A stretch of DNA of 17,308 nt from an uncultured Selenomonadales bacterium (GTDB lineage: Bacteria; Bacillota; Negativicutes; Selenomonadales; Selenomonadaceae): positions 1 through 17,308 of the forward strand of contig CALFJC010000061.1 in NCBI GenBank assembly GCA_937877655.1, given 5' to 3'. Both the position numbers and the translations under genes were made by a program. Below, one piece after another: positions 12,469-17,308 of this stretch (its first letter is position 1; each line of letters starts with the position of its first letter). The notes below the pieces were generated by a model. The model did no database searches. It was not told the DNA's origin and saw only the letters and a program-made list of their open reading frames with translations.

Positions 12469-12812
12469 GATTTGAAAAGTTTGGCGCGTTTGCAAATGTC
12501 CAGAAAAGCTTTTTGCGCGTCTTGAAATTTTGCAGTGACGAGAAATTTTCTTCCGACAAGAATCATTCCGCAATCGCGGCGGAGAGAATTTTTATTTAGC
12601 CTATAAGCCTCGCGCATCAATCTTTTTACTCGGTTGCGAACAACTGCGTTGCCGAGCTTTTTTCCCGCCGCAAAACCGACTTTGCCGTTATAACGTTCGT
12701 CGTTGACGACTAAAACAACCAGCGCATGATTCGCAAAAGATTTTCCTTTTGAGTGAACCGCTTTGAAGTCGTGCTTGCCGCGATAAATTTCGCTCTTGCG
12801 CAATCGAAACAT
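12465..12812 (-). CDS. rnpA: Ribonuclease P protein component
   Basis: 115 residues from the ATG at 12812, seven bases after GGAGG; a longer frame to 12854 runs through a terminator and is rejected. The RNR signature RNRVKRLMREAYR is at 59-71, with an N-terminal FKAVHSKGKSF and the usual basic composition. It binds the RNase P RNA and helps 5' maturation of tRNA. It follows rpmH, separated by a partial terminator, and overlaps yidD by four bases. Confidence 0.95.
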   Translation of the reverse strand: MFRLRKSEIYRGKHDFKAVHSKGKSFANHALVVLVVNDERYNGKVGFAAGKKLGNAVVRNRVKRLMREAYRLNKNSLRRDCGMILVGRKFLVTAKFQDAQKAFLDICKRAKLFKS

Positions 12813-12840
12813 TTTCCATCCTCCGCCCGCCGATAAAACG

Positions 12841-12868
12841 AAAAAAAAGGCCACTCCGATTAGTGACC
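12841..12868 (-). terminator. Internal terminator/attenuator between rpmH and rnpA
   Basis: Minus strand GGTCACT (12868-12862) pairs with AGTGGCC (12855-12849), followed by eight T. It would reduce transcription past rpmH, consistent with far greater need for L34 than for RNase P protein. Confidence 0.7.
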
Positions 12869-12878
12869 TGCCGCACTC

Positions 12879-13013
12879 TCAAGCTGTAAGCACTTTTCTG
12901 CCACGCTGACGGCGTCTTTTAATAACGAGCCGCCCGCCCTTTGTTTTCATGCGTTCGCGAAAGCCGTGCGTCTTTTTGCGCCAATGACTGTTTGGCTGGA
13001 AAGTTCTCTTCAA
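12879..13013 (-). CDS. rpmH: 50S ribosomal protein L34
   Basis: 44 residues, the standard length, starting at the TTG at 13013 seven bases after GGAGGT. It begins (M)KRTFQPNSHWRKKTHGF and ends KRRRQRGRKVLTA, diagnostic for L34. It is the first gene of the minus-strand operon, expressed from a consensus promoter. dnaA, normally divergent from rpmH, is missing here. Confidence 0.95.
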   Translation of the reverse strand: MKRTFQPNSHWRKKTHGFRERMKTKGGRLVIKRRRQRGRKVLTA

Positions 13014-13056
13014 GCTTGCCACCTCCTTAAAATTAATTTCATAGATAAACGCATAA

Positions 13057-13085
13057 ATTATAGCCGCGCAGAAAATTGCTGTCAA
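13057..13085 (-). promoter_or_regulatory. Consensus promoter of the rpmH operon
   Basis: Minus strand TTGACA (13085-13080), 17-base spacer, TATAAT (13062-13057): a perfect match to the sigma-70/sigma-A consensus. Confidence 0.85.
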
Positions 13086-13155
13086 GCAGGTTTTCTTTTC
13101 ATTTCTTGCTTTTAAACAAGTCGTCAAGAACAGCAAGACTTATTTTTTTTCATCA

Positions 13156-13442
13156 ATGAGAGAATTCAATTTTGGAACGTATCAATTTAACAGCAAGATC
13201 TGATAAAATTCTTTCGGCACGAAGTCGGGGATTCTTTCGTTTGACAGAGAAAAATTTTTGCTAAAGACGAAAAAGATGCCGACGCTTTGAAATGGGCGTT
13301 CAGTAAATTTGATATCGCTTTGAAAAATCATCGCGGCTACATTTCAAAAAACGAGTATACTTTTATGCAGAACGGTCAAAAATATAATCGCAATACGGTT
13401 TGGGGCTACATTTACGAACAATACAACAAAGGAAGAAGATAG
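13156..13442 (+). pseudogene. Frameshifted ORF remnant, unknown family
   Basis: Three consecutive frames join into one plausible protein of about 95 residues. The first runs from the ATG at 13156 (MREFNFGTYQFNSK) to a stop at 13201. The second runs from about 13199 (SDKILSARSRGFFRLTEKNF) to a stop near 13263. The third runs from about 13245 (AKDEKDADALKWAFSKFDIA, later NTVWGYIYEQYNKGRR) to the TAG at 13440. Codon use is protein-like in each piece, and a good terminator follows 14 bases later. No family is recognised. It could instead be unrelated fragments, so confidence is low. Confidence 0.35.
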
Positions 13443-13456
13443 CAAAAATTTTGTGA

Positions 13457-13488
13457 CGGACAGACAAAATCGACTGTCCGCTTTTTTT
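13457..13488 (+). terminator. Intrinsic terminator
   Basis: CGGACAG (13457-13463) pairs with CTGTCCG (13474-13480), then C and seven T. It ends transcription of the remnant ORF just before the promoter at 13490. Confidence 0.75.
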
Positions 13489-13489
13489 G

Positions 13490-13588
13490 TTGACGCTCAG
13501 CCTTCGCAATGATAAATTATCTTCATCAAGTAACGGGAGGTTAAAAATTTTGAGTGACAAGAAGAGTGCAGAGGCGGAGAAAAAATTA
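13490..13588 (+). repeat. Diverged duplicate of the ilvA promoter, SD and first codons
   Basis: Aligns with 15374-15475. Shared are TTGACG, a 17-base spacer with TG before TAAATT, GGAGG, a nine-base gap to TTG, and codons for SDKK, then AEAEKKL. The copies differ by one three-base codon indel and many substitutions, mainly between -10 and SD. Confidence 0.7.
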
Positions 13589-14060
13589 AATTTGCTTTGA
13601 TCCGCCTGCTCAAATGACGGCGACTGCAATGTTTTGGAAAAACCGATTTGCAGAATTTTGTACGACATCATCAATTATCACGAGGAATTTATGAGAAATT
13701 TTTTTAGTGACGTGTTGAAGGCGACGTGAAGTAAAAGTTGAGGCTCGCGACCAAAATGAACAATGCCATCGTTACTTGGAAACGACGAGAAAAATAAATA
13801 AAAATTTTCCTGCTCGAATGTATTATCTGACAAAAGACGGACACGCGCCGTCATCTGAAAGTTTGAGCGGCGAAAAAGTTTTTGAGAATGATTTAATCTC
13901 GATTGGCAATGAAACAGGCGTTGTTCTCATCACTTACCGAGATGAAATTTTGAATTGGCTTGAGAATTGTTCAAGGCATTTGGCAAGCAATAACGAAAAA
14001 AATCTTTGCCGGCAGTTGGAACTTTTTAAAGACATCATAAGGGAACATTTGAAAGCGTGA
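13550..14060 (+). pseudogene. Broken PD-(D/E)XK-type nuclease gene (PDDEXK_4-like)
   Basis: The reading starts at the TTG at 13550 with an ilvA-like leader (SDKKSAEAEKKLNLL) and meets TGA at 13598. It continues in the same frame (VLEKPICRILYDIINYHEEF, MRNFFSDVLKAT) to TGA at 13727. It then shifts frame to EVKVEARDQNEQCHRYLETT, and MYYLTKDGHAPSSESLSG and ITYRDEILNWLENC follow to 14060. The E-V-K followed by ARDQ and RYLE, then the LTKDG and SYxEIL-like motifs, resemble the core and C-terminus of the PDDEXK_4 nuclease family, usually 250-400 residues; much is missing. The last 94 codons are still open. Family assignment is from motif memory. Confidence 0.6.
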
Positions 14061-14069
14061 GGGAAAATT

Positions 14070-14630
14070 ATGTACGAAGAAGAACCCGGCGAAGACTTCA
14101 AGCGAGAATACTTTGAGACAAATTTGAAAGCCGCAAAGATTGGTTTTGTCGAATCAATGCGCACGGTTGCGAAATCGTATTTGAACGGATTCGGCGTTGA
14201 GAAAAATTTTGACGCAGGCGACATTTCAGCCGCCGTTGCACTGGGAGAAATTTGCCAAGAAAAAAATATCGAGAAGGCAATTTTTTACTTGTCGAAGGCG
14301 GCAGAGGAAAATAATATCGGAGCGATAAAAAAGCTTGTCGGAATTTATGAAGCGCAGAATAATTTCGAGAAAATGTTTGAATGGTATCAAAGGGGCGCGA
14401 ATCACGGCAATGATAACTTCATGAGAGAGGTTGCAAATTGTTATTTGAATGGGCGCGGCGTTCCGCAAGATGATTTGAAGGCTTTGGAGTTGTATATTAA
14501 AGTCTTTGAAATCGGTTGGAGCGGCGACAGTAACGATATGCGCATGGTCACAAAAATTTACAACAAGCATTTCAAGTTAAGCAACAAAAAATTTTTGGGA
14601 TATTATCGTCTGCGGCGTAAAATACAATGA
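14070..14630 (+). CDS. Sel1-repeat (TPR-like) protein
   Basis: 186 residues; GAGGGA lies just before the ATG at 14070. Sel1-type helical hairpins are seen around 20-47 (AAKIGFVESMRTVAKSYLNG with FGVEKNFD), 65-95 (ALGEICQEKNIEKAIFYLSK), 100-130, and 125-160 (ANHGNDNFMREVANCYLNGR then GVPQDDLKALELY). No signal peptide or second domain is visible. Sel1 proteins are protein-interaction scaffolds; some belong to host-interaction or defence sets. The final ATGA overlaps the start of the tnpB remnant, so the C-terminal tail may have been altered by that insertion. The gene otherwise looks intact. Confidence 0.75.
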   Translation: MYEEEPGEDFKREYFETNLKAAKIGFVESMRTVAKSYLNGFGVEKNFDAGDISAAVALGEICQEKNIEKAIFYLSKAAEENNIGAIKKLVGIYEAQNNFEKMFEWYQRGANHGNDNFMREVANCYLNGRGVPQDDLKALELYIKVFEIGWSGDSNDMRMVTKIYNKHFKLSNKKFLGYYRLRRKIQ

Positions 14631-15216
14631 AAACTTTCTGCTTTAAGCTTTACAAATCCGCTCGTAATGCCAAACTGCACAAGCAGATTAATGCGGCAGG
14701 TTTGACTTTCAATCATTGCTATAAATTCTTCGGCAAATTTCTGAACCGCAAGCAGTGCAAGATGTCGTCGAAAGAATCAATCGCTCTTTTGAATTGTTTT
14801 TCGCTAACGTCAAGTGCAAAGTACGCTGTTCGCCACCCAAATTCAAAAAATTTCGTCGCTACAAATCTTTCACGCTAAAGCAAACGGGCTGGAAACTTGA
14901 CGAAGACAACCTTGTGACGGACGTCAAAAATTTAGAAGTCGAGACGCGAACAGGTAAAAGCTCGAACAACAGGCGCAGAGCACGATTACACCTTGCACGG
15001 TTGAATAAAAAAGCGGCGAATCAAAGGCACGATTTCCACTTCAAATTGGCGCGAAGACTTTGCCTTGAATACGACACGATTTGCATTGAGGATTTGAATG
15101 TGAAGGCAATGCAGAGAATTTTGGGCAGGAAAATTTCTGATTTGGCTTTTGGCGACTTCGTGAGAATTTTAAAGTACGAGGCGAGTAAAAAACAATTATT
15201 AATGAGCAATGAGTAA
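14627..15216 (+). pseudogene. tnpB: Collapsed IS200/IS605-family tnpB (RNA-guided nuclease) remnant
   Basis: The start MKTFCFKLYKSARNAKLHKQ and AAGLTFNHC is a typical TnpB N-terminus. A deletion and frame change lead to VQDVVERINRSFELFFANVK, KFKKFRRYKSFTLKQTGWKL. A second deletion then joins EVETRTGKS directly to SNNRRRARLHLARLNKKAAN. The RuvC glutamate is kept in CIEDLN, but the segment with the first catalytic Asp is gone. The C-terminus, with the zinc finger and last Asp, is cut at KYEASKK by a palindromic repeat. TnpB is usually 350-450 residues; about 195 codons remain in two frames. No tnpA is present. Surely dead as a nuclease. Confidence 0.85.
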
Positions 15217-15265
15217 TAAACAATGAATTTTTAATTGCTAATTACTAATTGCACATTGCTAATTG
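15194..15265. repeat. Palindromic repeat truncating tnpB
   Basis: Left arm 15194-15228 (from AATTATTAATGAGCAATGAG) pairs with right arm 15231-15265 over about 35 bp with scattered, mostly G-T, mismatches. Built like the repeat at 12183-12260 but from AATGAGCA/AATTAGTA-type units. It supplies the stop codon of the tnpB remnant. Confidence 0.7.
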
Positions 15266-15267
15266 AT

Positions 15268-15373
15268 AAAAGGGTTGGGGCAACGACCCATACAGGAGAT
15301 TGAGTAAGACTTCGCTATCATTAGAAGCATCGGTTGTTGATAGCAGAATCCCCCCATGTGGGGAGTTTGTCAA
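15268..15373 (+). mobile_element. IS200/IS605-type right end with omega-RNA-like scaffold
   Basis: Three nested structures lie in order: GGGTTG/CGACCC (15272-15277/15284-15289), GCTATCA/TGATAGC (15314-15320/15338-15344), and CCCC/GGGG (15350-15353/15360-15363). The element ends GGGGAGTTTGTCAA. The layout matches right ends of TnpB-type elements, from which the omega-RNA scaffold is made; the guide would be the flank directly after. The left end was not found. Confidence 0.55.
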
Positions 15374-15402
15374 TTGACGTTAAGCCGCCGTAATGTTAAA
15401 GT
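15374..15402 (+). promoter_or_regulatory. Promoter of ilvA
   Basis: TTGACG (15374-15379), 17-base spacer, TAAAGT (15397-15402) with TG at 15394-15395. The -35 touches the IS right end; GTCAATTGAC (15369-15378) forms a 10-bp palindrome over the junction. Confidence 0.55.
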
Positions 15403-15433
15403 TAGAAAACTAAGCAACAGGAGGTTAGGAATT

Positions 15434-16708
15434 TTGAGTGACAAGAAAATTTCTGCGGAGGCGGAGAAAAAATTATCGCCCGCCGAAATTGTCGAGCGCA
15501 CGACCATCGCCGACGTTTACCGCGCAGATAAACAGCTCGCCGGAATCGTCAAGAAAACAAAACTCATTCCGAGCGATTTTTTTTCGGAGCTTAGCGGCAA
15601 CGAAATTTTCCTCAAGCCCGAAAACATGCAACACACAGGCGCATTCAAACTGCGCGGAGCTTATAACAAAATCAGTCACTTGACCGAAGACGAAAAAAGT
15701 CGCGGAGTTATCACGGCTTCGGCGGGTAATCATGCGCAGGGCGTTGCGTTCGCCGCGCAGAAACTCGGAGTCAAAGCGGTTATCTGTATGCCCGCAACCA
15801 CTCCGATTTTAAAAGTTGAGGCGACAAAAGCTTACGGCGCGGAAGTTGTTTTGCACGGCGACGGATTTGACGATGCTTATAAACACAGTCTCGAACTTCA
15901 AAAAAAATTCGGCTATGTTTATGTTCACCCGTTCAACGATTTGGAAGTTTTGCTCGGACAGGGAACAACCGCGCTTGAAATTATAAATGAACTTAAAGAC
16001 GTTGACGCGATTTTGGTTCCGATTGGCGGCGGCGGTTTTGCTTCGGGCGTTGCGCTCGCGACAAAAGTTGTCAGCCCGACGGTAAAAGTTATCGGCGTCG
16101 AGCCCGAAAACGCGGCTTGCATGAAGGCGGCTCTCAGCGCGGGGAAAATTGTTTCGCTAAAAAGTTCGGATACCGTTGCCGACGGTTGCGCAGTCAAGAC
16201 GGCGGGCGATTTGACTTTTGCTTTTTGTCAAAAATATCTCGACGAAATTATAACCGTCAACGAAATGGAAATTATGTCCGCGTTATTGTTTTTGATTGAA
16301 AAACATAAACTCATTGCCGAAGGCGCGGGCGTTTTATCTCTGGCGGCACTGAACAAACTCGGTTTCAAAAATAAAAAAGTCGTTGCGATTGTCAGCGGCG
16401 GCAACATTGATATTTCCACACTGTCCGCACTGATTGACAAGGCATTGATTGTTCGCGGCAGAATTTTTTGTTTCGGCGTTTTGCTTGCCGATAAGCCCGG
16501 CGAACTTTTAAATGTCTCGCGAATTCTCACGGAAGAAAATGCCAACGTCATTAAACTCGAACACGACCAAGCCCGCGTCACGGACAGTTTTAAAAAAGTT
16601 GTGTTGGAAGTCACGGTTGAAACGCACAATCAAGCGCACATTGACAGAATCGTCCGCGCCTTGAACAAGAACGGCTACGAGATTGAAAAAATAGATCTCC
16701 TGCGCTAA
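15434..16708 (+). CDS. ilvA: Threonine ammonia-lyase (threonine dehydratase) with C-terminal ACT domain
   Basis: 424 residues from the TTG at 15434, nine bases after GGAGG; the open frame extends upstream to 15356 but through the promoter, so that is rejected. This is a fold-type II PLP enzyme: Lys72 in HTGAFKLRGAYNK is the PLP lysine, ASAGNHAQGVA binds the substrate carboxylate, and GGGG at 198-201 holds the phosphate. From about residue 340 an ACT domain follows (GRIFCFGVLLADKPGELLNV), as in the roughly 400-residue single-ACT enzymes. It deaminates L-threonine to 2-oxobutanoate and ammonia, feeding isoleucine synthesis or threonine breakdown; single-ACT forms occur in both, so the symbol is provisional. 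It runs straight into rsmD with a one-base gap. Confidence 0.9.
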   Translation: MSDKKISAEAEKKLSPAEIVERTTIADVYRADKQLAGIVKKTKLIPSDFFSELSGNEIFLKPENMQHTGAFKLRGAYNKISHLTEDEKSRGVITASAGNHAQGVAFAAQKLGVKAVICMPATTPILKVEATKAYGAEVVLHGDGFDDAYKHSLELQKKFGYVYVHPFNDLEVLLGQGTTALEIINELKDVDAILVPIGGGGFASGVALATKVVSPTVKVIGVEPENAACMKAALSAGKIVSLKSSDTVADGCAVKTAGDLTFAFCQKYLDEIITVNEMEIMSALLFLIEKHKLIAEGAGVLSLAALNKLGFKNKKVVAIVSGGNIDISTLSALIDKALIVRGRIFCFGVLLADKPGELLNVSRILTEENANVIKLEHDQARVTDSFKKVVLEVTVETHNQAHIDRIVRALNKNGYEIEKIDLLR

Positions 16709-16709
16709 A

Positions 16710-17270
16710 ATGAGAATCATAACAGGAAAAGCAAAGGGCTTGAGGTTGAAGACGCCCAAGAATTTTTTGACGAGACCGACAAGCGACAGGATTAAAGAAT
16801 CTGTCTTCAGCATTTTGAACGGGCTGATAAATTTTTCGGAGATAAAATCTGTGCTTGATATTTTTGCGGGGACGGGAGCTCTCGGCTTGGAGGCTGTATC
16901 ACGCGGCGCGAACTCGGCAACTTTTATCGACAGCTCGACGACGGAAATTATTCGCGAAAATATTAAGCAGACGAAGTTTGAAAATTGCGAAGTTCTGCGA
17001 GGAGACTTTGAAAAAATTCTAAGGCGACTCTCCAAACAAAATTTAATGTTCGATTTAATTTTCAGCGACGCGCCGTATGCAAAAGGACTTTCGCAAAAAT
17101 CTTTAAAGCTTGTCGCCGAATTGAACTTGCTGAACGAAGGCGGTTTGATGATAATTGAACACGGCGCGGAAGAAATTTTTGAAGATTTGCCGCCAAATTT
17201 TAATCTCGTCCGAAAAATAAATTACGGGCACACGACAGGAGTAACAATTTTCCAAAAACACAGCGGGTAG
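16710..17270 (+). CDS. rsmD: 16S rRNA (guanine(966)-N(2))-methyltransferase RsmD
   Basis: 186 residues, starting one base after the ilvA stop without a good SD, so probably translationally coupled. It begins MRIITGKAKGLRLKTPKN and continues TRPTSDRIKESVFSIL, the RsmD opening. SAM motif I is DIFAGTGALGLEAVSRGA (50-67). The catalytic motif IV, normally (D/N)PPY/F, reads DAPY here (120-123). The enzyme methylates G966 of 16S rRNA in the assembled small subunit. Length is typical and the gene is complete. The partial repeat copy 3 follows its stop. Confidence 0.9.
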   Translation: MRIITGKAKGLRLKTPKNFLTRPTSDRIKESVFSILNGLINFSEIKSVLDIFAGTGALGLEAVSRGANSATFIDSSTTEIIRENIKQTKFENCEVLRGDFEKILRRLSKQNLMFDLIFSDAPYAKGLSQKSLKLVAELNLLNEGGLMIIEHGAEEIFEDLPPNFNLVRKINYGHTTGVTIFQKHSG

Positions 17271-17278
17271 TTAAGACC

Positions 17279-17308
17279 CGGGCGCACATGGACGTGCGCC
17301 CGCCGGCA
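17279..17308 (-). repeat. Multi-hairpin dispersed repeat, copy 3 (partial, inverted, cut by window end)
   Basis: The 30 bases are the exact reverse complement of 2991-3020: the GGGCGCAC/GTGCGCCC hairpin with loop GTCCAT plus the flanking TGCCGGC. The rest of the element would lie beyond the window. It may terminate rsmD transcription. Confidence 0.75.

Noticed and set aside
13014..13160. Replication origin next to rpmH
   Set aside because: No DnaA-box cluster and no dnaA; only the rpmH promoter is seen.
13598..13600. TGA as selenocysteine or readthrough codon in the PD-(D/E)XK gene
   Set aside because: No selenocysteine-insertion-type hairpin directly follows, and the gene carries a second stop and a frameshift, so simple decay explains it.
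15356..15433. Longer ilvA start at 15356
   Set aside because: The added 26 codons lie in the IS right end and the promoter/SD region; the TTG at 15434 has an ideal SD.
1..17308. CRISPR array, tRNA or rRNA genes
   Set aside because: No regularly spaced repeats and no tRNA or rRNA signatures noticed on either strand by eye; a tRNA or covariance-model scan was not possible.

Overview
The window looks like chromosome of an anaerobic Bacillota bacterium, most likely a Negativicutes/Selenomonadales relative. The reasons are the minus-strand order rpmH-rnpA-yidD-yidC-jag-mnmE, a short YidC without a P1 domain paired with a KH/R3H Jag protein, strong SD sequences, many TTG/GTG starts, and oxygen-sensitive glycyl-radical chemistry. 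The taxon is inferred; there is no rRNA gene here.

Left part (1-2790): the 3' end of an MmeI-like restriction-modification gene. Then comes a compact locus with every element of a par/Fst-type type I toxin-antitoxin module: a 28-residue hydrophobic toxin on the minus strand, a convergent antitoxin RNA, a shared bidirectional terminator, and a direct repeat linking the antitoxin RNA to the toxin start. Next are an unrecognised membrane protein with 16-residue repeats, and an NrdG-like radical SAM gene coupled to a small two-helix membrane protein.

Metabolic island (3059-8609): a glycyl-radical activase diverges from a ROK-family gene, followed by a glycyl-radical enzyme of the YbiW/PflD type, a VOC protein and a fructose-6-phosphate-aldolase-like transaldolase. 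This is the core gene set of anhydroglycolysis (1,5-anhydrohexitol-6-phosphate to 1-deoxyfructose-6-phosphate to G3P plus hydroxyacetone), with an extra VOC protein and a ROK protein with altered motifs. Both edges carry copies of a repeat made of several hairpins whose loops are conserved while the stems change in a paired way. A third, partial copy lies inverted at the right end of the window.

Housekeeping block (8857-13085, minus strand): mnmE, a 55-residue acidic ORF, a RelB-like ribbon-helix-helix gene, jag, yidC, yidD, rnpA, rpmH, driven by a consensus promoter. The usual neighbours dnaA and mnmG are absent.

Right part (13156-17308): a scrapyard of a frameshifted ORF, a broken PD-(D/E)XK nuclease gene, a Sel1-repeat gene and a collapsed tnpB with an IS200/IS605-type right end. 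The broken nuclease gene starts with a diverged copy of the promoter, SD and first codons of ilvA; the real ilvA lies about 1.9 kb further on, its -35 box touching the IS right end. ilvA is followed at once by rsmD.
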